DNA of 64,000 bases from Larus michahellis (Eukaryota > Chordata > Aves > Charadriiformes > Laridae). Every line of letters begins with the position of its first letter. Within the stretch, counting starts at the first letter, position 1. The stretch is taken from the NCBI RefSeq assembly GCF_964199755.1, contig NC_133903.1, positions 6,837,001 through 6,901,000 of the forward strand, written 5' to 3'. This document shows positions 1 through 11,329 of the stretch, piece by piece. Both the position numbers and the translations under genes were made by a program. The notes beneath the pieces are model-generated. The model was not told the DNA's origin. It worked only from the letters and a program-made list of their open reading frames with translations, and made no database searches.

Positions 1-3000
1 CTGCTTTTAAAAGCAGAGAAGGGATTGCTTTGGGTCTGTTGGGTTGTTTTTTTTAAAAAAAAGCGCTTTCTCCCCATACTGTACTTTTTAAATTACCCAG
101 TTTCACTATCTGTCCCTGTGCTCATGCTTTTGGTCTATTTAAGAGCAAGAGTGTAACATTAAGGTGATTTATAGCAATCTCTGGAGTGGAAGGGCAGAGA
201 CTTGGGTATTTTTTTCCTTTTCCTCAGGTGAAAGAAAACCTCGAATGTTAGCTCACGAGACATTACAACGACTGCTCCGTCAATCCTTGATTTACAAGCT
301 CAAATTTATGAGTTAAAAATTATTATTCCACTCGCATATATTTTTTCCCTTGGCCGTTTTAGTGCTTGTGAAAGGTGAGGGGTTTGACAGCTCCTGGAAA
401 CAAAAGCCTTTAATATCTCCCCGAGCAAGGCTCTCCCAGGCAAGAAGAGAGATGCCAAGAGGGTTTTACCTCCCTGCTGCAGATATTAGTCACTCCAGGC
501 CGGTCTTAACCAAACAGAGCAGAAAGTTCGCTTGAGATAAGCCAGGACTAATTAGCAAAGTCCATTCTTGTTGCCTGGAGAGTCCCCTGGGATTATCCTC
601 GGTGGCCGGACCAGCGCCGGGCTGGAAGGCGAGCCGGCTGTGGAGGATGCCCATCTCCGCCACCACCCCCCCCCTCCCGCCCTGACATTTTTGGAGCCCT
701 CCCAAAATTTTTTTGGACACCTCCAGACTCGTTGGCGGGGACGCGAGGGGATGCGCGGTGGTGGCGGATCGCCTTCCTCCCGTGTTGCTTTGGGATTATT
801 TTTAATCACTTTGGTGAAGTGTCTTCCCCCCCTTCCTCCATCCCCCCTGTGACACCAGCGTTTTGGGCCTAAACTAAACTGGCAGCAGTCTTTAAAATAT
901 AACATGCGTGAAATACCAGGGAGCAAAAAATATCCTCTTTAAAGCATATGTCGCGCAGTGGCTTAGAGAGCCGGGGGATTAAAACCTTCGTGGAGCTCGG
1001 GAAATAATGCCAGAGCCCCTGCTGCACTTCATTAAAGTACATTTTTGACGCAGCTTGCCTTATTCAATAACAATTTAGTTGACCAAAAACTGAATCGAAA
1101 GGGACAGGCAACTGTGTAGCATTTTGTTGCGTTTTCATTTTCAGCATTTTTTCATGTCAATTTGCCATCTGCTGCCCCAGCGGCTGGAAGGCGGCTGCGC
1201 TCTGCCAGGGGCAAGGCTGAGCCCATCTCAAAGCGCTGGAGGGTTTGTCTGTGTGTGTGCCCCCAAAAAATTAGATAGAGTTGGGGTCGGGCTGAGGCTC
1301 ACCACCATGCCCACCTCCCCATCAGCGTTCCTGCTCAACCCACAGCCACAGACCCCACTCATGGCTCCTAAAATCTTACTCTGGCCACACTTGGATGGGG
1401 TGAACGTCTTGGGTTTCCCCTCCATCCCCACCTGTTGGGACTTAACTCCGATGTCCGCGGTCGTGGCAAAGCCCAAATGGCTTCAAAGCCATCAGGGCAG
1501 CTCCGTGGCGGGTCCATGGGATGCATGAAGCTTTCCTACCGTGGCCAGCACGGCAGCAGGGTTGACTCTGGTTTCACTGTCCACGAAAACGAAATGTGGG
1601 GTTGTAGGCGGTCTGAATGGCAAAGCAGAAAGGAAGAGTTTTGCTGACCTTGGCTGCTTCCCGGGGAAATTTCCATTTTGAGGAAAGAAGGTGTTTTTCT
1701 GTTGGGAAACACGCTTGGAAGGAGAAGGAGCAAGGATGCCTTGGTCTGCGCCTTACCCCCAGGAGGGACTGCAGATGGTCCTGGTGTAAATCTGTCACTA
1801 AGGACATTCTGTGGTGCGGGGGGCCAATCCCATGGCCTGGGGACGGCGCTACTGACACAGGGAAACTCCAGCAGCTCTGAATGTATTTGTGTTTGATATT
1901 TCCAAAACCCTTGAAGGCAGTACTCCATCTTATGGAAAGTTCATTGGGAGAAAGGAGCCAATTTCAGCCTGGAAGGGCATGAAATGGCTGCTCAAATGGT
2001 ATCTAATTGTTTTCATCTCCTTCCTCCGCCCGCTCCTACAGTCAGGCAGATTTTTCTTCCCACAAATTGGCTCAAAAAGAAAAAAAATTGATCCCAGGTT
2101 GAGATTTTTATATTTCAAGTATTTGGGACGTGTTTCTCTTTAGCACAGGGAGAACGTCACAGCCGAGGGCCTGGCTCTGTTTCTTTGATCTTCCCCTCTC
2201 CAGCTCAAGTGGCTTAAAGATGGCACGACCAGGCAGGGTGGCAGGAGGCACCGTGCAGTGGGGGGACGGGGAATGGGGGGAGATTCCCAGCATTTCTCCT
2301 TTGCCTGAGTCCATATGGGGCTAACCTGCCTCAGGGTGCATGTTTCAGGGGCAGAGGCCCTTCTGTGACCCCCAGTCCGCCTGCCCATGGGTAGACCAGG
2401 TGGCGCACTCTCTGCTACCCACCTCCTTCAAGGTGGCCACAGCAGTGCGAGGAAGAGCAAGCACCAAGGGCTGTTAAACACGCAGAGATCTTCTCCAGCT
2501 TGGGGCATCTCTGACAATGTCTTTCCCTCCAGTGGTATCTGTCCATCAAAGACAAGACCCCCTGGGCCAGAGGGATGCTTGGGATCCAGCAAGTCCTTCC
2601 ATTCTCCTCCATCTACACACCCCATGCATCACATAGACCTCTCTTGGCCATAGCCCTCCTTGTGCCAGGTGAGCTGGGGAGCAGGACAGAGTTGTGGGTC
2701 ACACGAAGACATGAGTGATGCTCCTGAGGTCAAGCGAGACCAGGAATGGTCCCAGGGGAGCCGAGCAGCCAGGTCCAAATATGGATCCACCATGTGCATC
2801 TTCTCCAGGAGCAGCCAGCCAATGTTCCCACAGCGTGTGTCACGGTTCCCTGAATAACCAAGGCGTTCATACAAACAAAACAAAGAAACCCTCCGTCTCT
2901 CCGGAGACAAGTCACAAACAGAGAGCCCAGCCAGGCCCATTGATGGAGCTGGATGCAGTGAATCACTCAACCAGCTGTAGTTTAAGCAATTTGGGTCAAA

Positions 3001-6000
3001 TACGCACCCTGGCGTCGCGCCACCGACTTATCTTGCGTTTCACTTGTTGTACCTCAGCGCGGGGTTTGCCTTGCAGTTGCTTTTAGTTAACGGTAAAGTC
3101 TTTGGCGCTGAAGGTGGGTACCTGCTTATGCAGAGTTACCTAAGGAATCTGCTGTGTCGGTTCTGTTCACATTCATTCTGATGTCAGTTTTATTCCTGGC
3201 GAATTTTTACTGCAGCTGAACACAAAGGACAGCAAGAACAGTATCAGCAGAGAGCTTTACTGAGTTATTATCGTTCCCCGTGGGTGCAGAGTGAACTTAG
3301 GCGCTCAACAAGTGTATAAAGGGGTCCATAAAACGTGCCCGGGGTATCTCAGCGGTGCAGGACCGAGGGGCTGCGGGGACACTGGCCCTCCTCCGTGCGC
3401 AGGCGAGGGCCTGCTGCCGAGGGCTCGGTACAGCTTCAGCCTGGCGAGGCTGGGCCCAGGGGACCTTCCTCCAGGATTACATCAGTAGCATGAGGATGCT
3501 GAGTGTACTGTCTGGGAATCTAGAAGACGAGGGTTGGTTTTTTGGTTGTGTTTTTTTTTTTTTTTTTATACTTCGAGATTATGTATATGATAAAATATGT
3601 TCTTCTGACTCTCGGGCCGCCTGCAAAAAGGGATGTGCTACAAAAGTGACATCACCTGATTTTCCAGTACCTGGGAACTGGCAGCTCTGTGTGCTGAGGC
3701 AGCCACGGGGCCGGGCTGGGGCTCGCTCCCCTTCTCCGCATCCCTGCCCGGTTTGGTACCTGGTGTCGCTGTGGGCAGAGACCACACGGATGCTCTGCCC
3801 CGGGCTGGAAGGTGTGTGCAGCGCTGTCTTCTGCTCAGTGGGGTCAAAACCACCCCGCTCGGGTTCACCGAGCCGCTGTGCTCTGCTGCTCCGGGGATAT
3901 GCCAGGGGTCCCGCACGCTCGGGGACCGTCCCACGGCTACGGCAGGAGCTGGGGAGTGATGGGGATGCTTGGCTGGCTCTACACGTGTGGGTACCACTGG
4001 GAGGATGCTCTGAAGAGCAAGAAGCTCGTCCAGGGTGGCTTTCTCCATGTTGTCCATATCTCCTTAGGGCTGCTCGTGCTGTTTGGGTGATGGTTTAAGT
4101 AGCTGTGGGATGCAGCTCTGCATGGCCATACAACTTGGTGTTTCCAAGCGTGCTTGACAGGGGATTATACCCCGAAAGAGAGAGCGAGGTGGGAGAAGGA
4201 GCAGAGGAGGGTGCAGCTGGAAGCCCCCCCACACTGGGGGAGCAGACAGAGCTCAGCCCCCACCACGTGCCGAGGACTGGGGGAGTGAGCCGGAGCCCCA
4301 GGGGACAGGTGAGCGCTGGGAGGGGGAAGGCACAGCAGGACTTTGCTGATCAGCTCTGCACTGGCTCCTGTGTGCAACGCGGGAGGAAAAATGGGGGAAG
4401 AGAACAGGCCAGGGGCTGTCCCTGTGGGGACAAGCTGCTTTGCACAAGTGTTTGCTGGCGGGCTGGGGGGGACGGCAAAGAGGATCCAGTTCCTAAATTG
4501 GAGGCTGGCTGGAAAACGGAGGTCTGCCCCCGGGCAGCTGGGGATTAGCTGTGGGGATGTGGGGAAGGGGGTAAAACGTCGGGTTTCCTTCGGTCAAGAT
4601 CACAGGGACATAGTTGAGTGCCGGCCAATGCATCTCGCAGGCCAGCGCTCCGCAGACAGACTCCACCTCCTGAAAGAACCGCATTGCATCGGGCTTGGCA
4701 GCCCTGCTCCATCTGGCAGCCCCCTCCTGAACAGGCTCAAAACTGAGCTCATACGGAGCCAGAATAACCTCTCATCCCAGGAGGGGACGAGAGGAGGGCA
4801 GCAGGAGCCACATCATTTTTGGTGTCAGTCTTGGGTCCGTCCCGCAGGTGCAACACCCTCGGGAGCACCCAAATGGGTGGGAGAAGGGGGATCGAGCTGA
4901 GCATCACCCTTGCCTTGTGGTGCAGAGTTCGAGGAGACCCTAGTCATGGTCCTTAATGCTCCTTCACAAGCTTTTCTGAATGGAGGAGGAAAATCGGGAC
5001 AATTCCTTGTTCCTGACCCAGCCTCGGTGCCCGCCGAGCCCGCCCAGGGCTTCTGGCTGGTGGGGAGGGATGCTCGGAGAGACTGGTTTTTCCAACCAGC
5101 ATTGCTGGCCAGCTGAGCCTGGGGTGGGCTGAGGAGTGAAGCTTCTTTAAAAGCCCCGAAAATTTGTTCAAATTTAACATCGCGGCGAGAAACTGAAAAT
5201 TTAGTAGGGGGAAAAAACAGGAGAAAAATGTTAGTGGGGATCTTAGTAAATCCTTCGGATCCTCCATCCTCCCCAAGTACAGAGGGGGCTGGAGTTGCTC
5301 CAAAACGGCAGTTTTAACCAAAAGAAGCTAAAACAAACAAACAAAAAAACACTTGGCCGTGGTTTTCGTCGTCCCCTCCCCCCTCCTTTTTGATCGTCTC
5401 TGTCTTGTACAACCCTGGTATAGGCGGATAACTGAGGATTTCACCCATCTTTTCAAAGTAGCACAGAGGAAGAAAGCGGCCTTTGTAAAAGGGTTTCTGA
5501 AGTTCTCTGTTCTGGGAAGGTTGGAAATAGCACAAAAACATCCTTTCTCACTATATTGTGTCGCTTCCAGCTCTAAGCTCCACCACGACCCAGATGTTTA
5601 GATGCTGATGCTGAATAGGAAAAGAAGAGCCATGGCGAGAAAGCCAAGAGAGTGGGGATGCTGTGTGAAATTTGCTTCTAGAAACCTGCCCTGCTTTGGG
5701 CACAGTGTCTTTCTTTCCGAAGCAGGGAAGAGAATTAGTGAAGGAGATTCAGACACTGTGAATTAATATCTTAATTCCATAGGAATAGTGATGACTATTA
5801 GTCTGACTGCACATCTCCTCACATGCAGCTGTATAGTTTAGCTTTAAGACAATATGCACGTTCAGCCTCAAATGTATTCAGGGTTTGTTACTATCAAGCG
5901 TTCTTTCTGCCTGTTGATCCGATTCTCCCTTTTTCCCTCATTGCTCCCAAGTTTTCCCAACCTTGTGACAGTTATTGGTGTGAGTTCATCGGTCTGCTTT

Positions 6001-8600
6001 TAAAATTATCTTTATTCAGAAGGAGGAGGGACCTCCTTAGGCGGATGTATGGAATAACTCTGTTATTACCTAATTGATTGGACAAGGAAAGTTAAGTGTG
6101 AAACGCTTCTTTATTGTCCGTATCCTCTCTCTAATTATCCCATCTCAGCAAGAATGTCTCCGAATGTCCGGTCCATAGCTCCTCTCTAATTGTTCTGCCT
6201 CAGCAAGAATTTCTCCAAATGTCCAAGCTGCTAATCCATCCCTTCCAGAGGGGTCTCGGCGTGGGGTTCCGCAGTCGGCTCGAGCCGAGCAAAGCCCCCG
6301 CTGACGTGGGAAGGAGGCGACCCCCCGCCTCTCCCAGCCTGCGCGTCCCCGCTGCGTCCGTGTCCGTCCAGCTGCCGGGACGTGTGTCCAGCTGGATTTT
6401 GTGCTGGAGCGAGGGGCTGGGACCATTCTGAGTGCACCCAGATGTTGATGGAGGCGGGGAGGCTGCAGCACCGCTGTCCCCCAGCCCTGCCAGCTGTCCT
6501 GGGCAGAGGGATGGTGGAGCGGGGGGGTCAAGGCACCGTCTCCCACCCGTCCTAAACCCGCTGCTGCCAGAGCACGGGTTGTCCTGGCCAAAGCCCGGAG
6601 CAGGAGGTGGGAGCTGAACTTGTCTCTGCTCTGGCAGGCAGACGAGTGAGATGAGCCACTCCGGCGCTGACTTTTGGGAGCCCGAGCCCTGGCTCTCGCC
6701 GCACGCCTGGCTACGGGCTCGTGCCGGTGGCGGGGCCCCGCGGCCACCGCTGCGCAGGGGAGAGGGGACGTTTCCGTCCTGCGCTCTCCTGCCTTCTCCC
6801 AGGGATTAGGGCAGAGATGCTTTAAAAACAAAGCCTCAAGCCTGCAAAGGTTGTGCTGCTGGAGCGACAAAGCTGATTCACCGTCTGCGGTGGCAGGCGG
6901 CCACGGAGCAGCGAACCATATGGTGGAGCTGGGTGGGAGGAGGAGCTGGGTTCCGTGCTCGCCCCCAGACCCTGGGAATATGTCACACGAGGGTCCCCGG
7001 GCACCCCATGTGGGACGACCTGCGCGGGGAGCCTGCATGTCCCTGCTCCATGGTCAACGGAAACAGGCTGAGAGCCCGTCCCCAGAGCACGAGCGGTGGT
7101 TATGGCGTGGGAGGGATGGGCTGTGGGTCAGTGGCTGCAGGGAAAATCCCGCTGCCCGGCTCCTCCGCACACTGCCTGCGGGTGGGTGGATGGATGCAGC
7201 GTCGGGGGCTCAGCTGTCCCGGAGAGGACACCGCCACCACCACCCCGGGCTTGCATGGGTCCAAACGTGTGCTCGTGTTTGCTGCGGGTCCTCTGTTGTC
7301 ATGCTGTCCCCAAACACCCTCCTCACCATCCCCAACATCCGCACTTTGCCAGACTGGAGGGCAATCAGAGGATCAGAGACCCCCAGGGTTCCTCCCCATC
7401 CCCACTCCCACCCTCCCTTTCCCCCGGCTCGTGCCTAATTCAATTTGCTTCTCCCCAAATGGCTCCCCATAGCTTGACCATTAACAAATGGACTTGGCTG
7501 GAGGCCTGGGCGACCATTTGCATGCTGAACCTGCTGCCGCCGCTGCCTGCCAGCCGGGCCCCGGGCACCCGCGAGCCGCGCTGGCGCTGCCAGCATCCCG
7601 CGCTCCGCGCGCCCCGGAGGGATGCCAAATCACAGCGGCGCTGGTGCCAGTCCAGAGAGAAAGGGACGAGGGAGCCGCACACAAAGAGCGGTTTATAGCC
7701 CGGCCGGGCACCTGACACGGGGAGGAGGGAGGGCTGAGACGTGCTTAGCCCTGATAATCCCCAGTTTGAGTTTAATTTTTTTTTATTTTTTTTTTTTTAA
7801 ATCAAAAGCACAGCAACAGCTGGGGCTGAGGCTTTCCAGGAGATGAACTCATGAACAACTGTTCAAAATAACTTTATTCGTAGTGCTATTAGATCAGTCC
7901 ACTGGGGAGCAACCAATTATTTTTGATTACTCGAGGCAGATAAGGCTGGGATGGAGCCGAAAACCACGCGCCGCAAGGCATCGAGGGCATCTCGTGGCTT
8001 GGGCACGTCGGCTGTGCTGCTCCCCGGCAGGTCACGGGCACCCAGCACCCGTGGGAGCCCCCGGCACCGACCCAAGCCCCCTGCCCGGTGCCGAGGGGTC
8101 ATGCTGGGGGAAGCGGAGGAGGTTGGGGGTTTTTGCCCCAGGGTTGTGCGCCGGGCGGGCGGGCAGGAGGCCGGAGCACGCGTGCGCTGCGGGCGGGCGG
8201 GGGTGAATATTTGCAGATGTGTGCGCCCTTGCCGCCGAAAAACCAATTAACTGCGATGCTGCAGAGCTCGTTAGCCTGTCCGAGGTTGGTCTGTCCATCT
8301 TGTGCAGAAGTCTCAGAGGTGGCACAGCACCAGTATAGGGAAACGCGAGGGGTTTGGAGCAAAAGGTCCCTTCCCAGCAGCTGAGACGGGCAGTGCCCGG
8401 ACAGCGTGGTCCCACGTGCCCCTGCCCGGGGGAGCATCACAGGGGGCTGACCCTGTTCCCATCCCACAGACCAGACTTACAAGTGCTTTCAGTCAGCTGA
8501 GGCCAGTGCCGGACATTTTTGCTTTCCAGCATGACATCAAGCAAACCTGAGTGCGAGATCTGTTAGCCAGCAGGATAATCTCCCCAGGGAAAGAAAGGTG
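1..8600. other. Non-coding unique sequence, left part of gene-free region
   Basis: I see no exon with protein-family similarity flanked by usable splice sites in this stretch. Open frames are present only because the sequence is GC-rich, and they look like random composition. It opens with a perfect 16-bp palindrome at 1-16. AT-rich blocks of apparently unique sequence, for example about 240-350, 1,000-1,110, 5,750-6,230 and 7,860-7,950, alternate with GC-rich blocks at about 600-760, 6,240-7,430 and 7,530-8,250. An octamer (ATTTGCAT) lies at about 7,515 and an AACAAT-type SOX core at about 1,070. The blocks could be regulatory elements, but nothing here proves it. Confidence 0.5.
6125..6225. 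repeat. Imperfect two-copy 55-bp tandem duplication
   Basis: Two neighbouring segments share the order CTCTCTAATT, then CAGCAAGAAT, then a TCTCC-AATGTCC block. The CAGCAAGAAT cores start at 6,146 and 6,201, giving a period of 55 bp. The copies differ by scattered substitutions, so the duplication is not recent. Function is unknown; a duplicated enhancer module is one possibility. Confidence 0.7.
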
Positions 8601-8614
8601 GAAGCTAAAACGCT

Positions 8615-8845
8615 AAAAACCGGGCTGCAGGGAACAGCCTGCACTGGCCAGGAGACAGACTGCATGATCTAATAGGTCTTTTCCATTTCTCGCTCCTGTG
8701 ATTCAAGAAGTCTTGTCGCTAGGGATTTTTTAAAAATAGACTGGATGAAACAGAAGACGGTGGACGTAGGGATCAGTCCTGCCTTGGCTGGGAGGCAGGT
8801 TGGTCTAACAGGACTTTTCCATCGCGCTGTTCCATGATTAATCGA
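8615..8845 (+). repeat. Old, degraded CR1/L3-type LINE 3' fragments
   Basis: Two adjoining pieces look like decayed 3' ends of CR1-class LINEs. The first contains a GCATGATCTAATAGGTCTTTTCCAT-like stretch ending near a TGTGATT. The second runs from an ACTGGATG-like start through CCTGCCTTGGCTGGGAGG, a GGTTGGTCTAACAGGACTTTTCCAT-like stretch, to CCATGATT. The word order matches CR1 3' ends (a loser form of 'ggttggactagatgacct...ccttccaac...attctatgatt'), but divergence is high, so the exact subfamily cannot be given. Confidence 0.55.
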
Positions 8846-8849
8846 GACA

Positions 8850-10850
8850 AGAAAAGAAAAGAAAAAGGAAACTGATAAACACAATAGTAATTCCATCCAG
8901 GGTTTGCCTTAGTCAGGTTATTACAATCCTGACATCATGTCTTGAAAAGAAGACTGGAAATAAATCTCTAGGAGATGGTATCTGCTCGCTGGGGATGGAG
9001 AGGTGCACCAGGCTGCCAGGGGCATGAGGAGTTAATGCCTTTGGTGGTCCCCTCCCCAAAAAGCTGTTTCTCTTGATTTCACTGGGTCTCAATCCAGCAA
9101 CAGGAGCACATGGCTTCCAAGGAGACCTCGTACCTTCTTCTGTCTGTGCTCCTTAGCCCTTCCTGCTGAAATCACTCCCCTTGAAAAAAGCATTTTCTGA
9201 AGGCATCTCGAGGTGGTTGGGAAGTTTATTTCCTGCCAGGTCATTTAATCAGGACAAATGCTGGGAAGTTTGACTTTCGCTTCAGCTGTGGGGATGTGCA
9301 AGCTCCGGACAGCAGTGGTCTCCCAACGGATGCTCCACCACTGGGTCCACGTGGGAGCAGGTCCTCACCCGCACCAGGAGCTCTCCGGGGAGACCTTGGA
9401 TTTGGACCAGCCTGAGCTACAGCTATTCCCGGTGGCTCCACACTCTGGAGGGGCAGCTCAGGTGAGACAGGACGTCTACGTGACGCAAATCAGGATGTTT
9501 TTCTGTCCCTTTGGCCTTTATGGCAGCTATTGGGGATAGGTGTGACAGACACCAGCGAGGTCGCTCAGAAATGTGTCTGAGCCCACGGACCCCTCTGATC
9601 CCTCACCAACGGTGCTGGGAACTCAGAAATCACCGTTTCAGGGAGGCAAATGAAATAGTCTCCCCTTTTTTTCCCTAAATGGTCTCCACTAATGGAAGGT
9701 CTCAGTCTGGAATTGATTTGACTCCAGTCACCAGAGCTGCCGCTACCGGGGATTTCGTAAGAGTCCGCAAGGCCTTTAATCTTTTCCTCTACAAATAGGT
9801 ATGATGTAAAACCCAAATCCTGACCGCCTCGTGGTTACGAGTCTTGTGGCACTTGCAGCCGGAGCCGGGCGTGCGAGCCCTGGGGTCCTGGCCAAACTCC
9901 AGCCGGGGAATTTGTGTTCCGTCTCCGCATCCTCCTGCAGCTTCATCCCTGGAAATCGGAGCTGCTCCCGTCCGGTCCCGGCTGCTCCTGCCGCACCACG
10001 GCGCTCGCTGAAACAGCCTCCGCACGCTGCCCCGGGGAAGGAGGCATTGCAGGGGCAGGGCTTGCTTTTTTTGCTCATTTAGTTTCTTTAACAAGTGGTT
10101 TTTTTGCCTGTGAGCACACGCTCCCCTGCTTTTCCACAAGCAGCCCCTTCCTCCCCTCCTAGGGCTGCCGCTTGTCGCTCTGGTGCAAAATCCCAAACGA
10201 AATCCCACCCGTAAAGGAGGAATCCAGAGGGAGACATGCGGCCCTGCTGCACCCTCCGAAGGTCTGACCGTCTCCAGCCCAGGATATTCCCTGGCTACAT
10301 TCGGACCCGGTGCAAGGCCGGGTATCTCTAGGTTGAAACATTAAAAAAGAAAAAAAACCACTATTGCAATATTCAGAGAGCAAAGGTTTGAATATTGCAC
10401 CCAGCAGTTCTCACACAGCAGCCTGAGCAGATGGAATATATACTAATTTTTTCTTAAAACAGCGGCCCAGTTCTCGCTCCAGCAACGGTGGCGATGCAGA
10501 GGTGGGATGTCACAGCACCTTGAAAAATCCTCCGCGTCCCCCCTGTTGTGTTCTGCAGGCGACAGTGCCCTCTAGCGCGCCCCCCCCCACCCCCAGCCCC
10601 CTTTAGCCCCATGAAATCTGCAGCTTAATGGGCAGAACCATGTGCGTGGCAGACCCCTGCCCACCCTGGCTGGCAGCACCCTCACCCGCTGTCTGGGGGT
10701 TCATTTTTTTGGAAAAAATAAGGATTCTCAGCATCACGCTTCATTTTCTATTTCGCCCTCCCGCTGCTGGGTGTGATCCTGACGCCGCTGCAGCCGGCAC
10801 CGGTGTTTCTGCCCAGCTAAAGGCACCCGTTGAGGTGCCTCTTAAAATTT
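8850..10850. other. Non-coding sequence
   Basis: No exon is supported here. The stretch includes a GC-rich block at about 9,840-10,030 and an AT-rich block at about 10,340-10,470. A CTCF-like element lies near 10,562-10,580, followed by a C-rich run. No repeat family is recognised. Confidence 0.45.
10562..10582 (-). promoter_or_regulatory. Possible CTCF-binding motif
   Basis: Read on the minus strand, the site contains CGCTAGAGGGCACTGT. This follows the CTCF core pattern (C-TAG-GGGC-CT) but lacks the usual leading CCA. It is a motif match by eye only; a weight-matrix score or ChIP data would be decisive. Confidence 0.3.
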
Positions 10851-10852
10851 TT

Positions 10853-11323
10853 TAGGTTTATGGTTGGACTGGACTCAATGATCTTCCTTTAGAAGAGCAG
10901 CAGACCTTCCTTTAGAAGAGCACAGAAGCTGGTGAGGGGTCTAGAGAACAAGTCTTGTGAGGAGCGGCTGAGGGAGCTGGGGGTGTTCAGCCTGGAGAAA
11001 AGGAGGCTGAGGGGAGACCTTCTCGCTCTCTACAAGGATCTCCTCTCCCAAGTAACAAGTGTTAGGACAAGAGGAAACAGCCTCAAGTTGCACCAGAGGA
11101 GGTTTAGATTGGCTTTTTAAGGGGAAAAATCTTCATTGAAAGGGTTGTCAAGCATTGGAAAAGGCTGCCCAGAGAAGTGGTTGAGTCACCATCCCTGGAG
11201 ATATTTCAAAGACCTGGAGATGTGGTGCTCAGGGACATGGCTTAGTGGTGGACTTGGCATTGTTAGGTTAATGGTTGGACCTAATTTTAAAGGTCTTTTC
11301 CAACCTGAACGATTCTATGATCT
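10853..11323 (+). repeat. CR1 LINE, 3' end fragment
   Basis: The sequence encodes the familiar CR1 ORF2 C-terminal string ([26 protein letters not shown]), interrupted by stops and frameshifts. It is followed by the 3' untranslated end with AAAGGTCTTTTCCAACCTGAACGATTCTATGAT-type sequence. A second short CR1-like tail (GGTTGGACTGGACTCAATGATCTT) precedes it at about 10,860. The copy is 5'-truncated and inactive. Confidence 0.85.
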
Positions 11324-11329
11324 TAACCC

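Noticed and set aside
3355-4098. 247-codon open frame on the plus strand
   Set aside because: GC-rich composition, no family similarity, no splice context; shadowed by several other frames of similar length.
6145-7038. 297-codon open frame on the minus strand
   Set aside because: It crosses both an AT-rich duplicated block and a GC-rich block, with Arg/Ala/Pro-rich low-complexity content and no recognisable domain.
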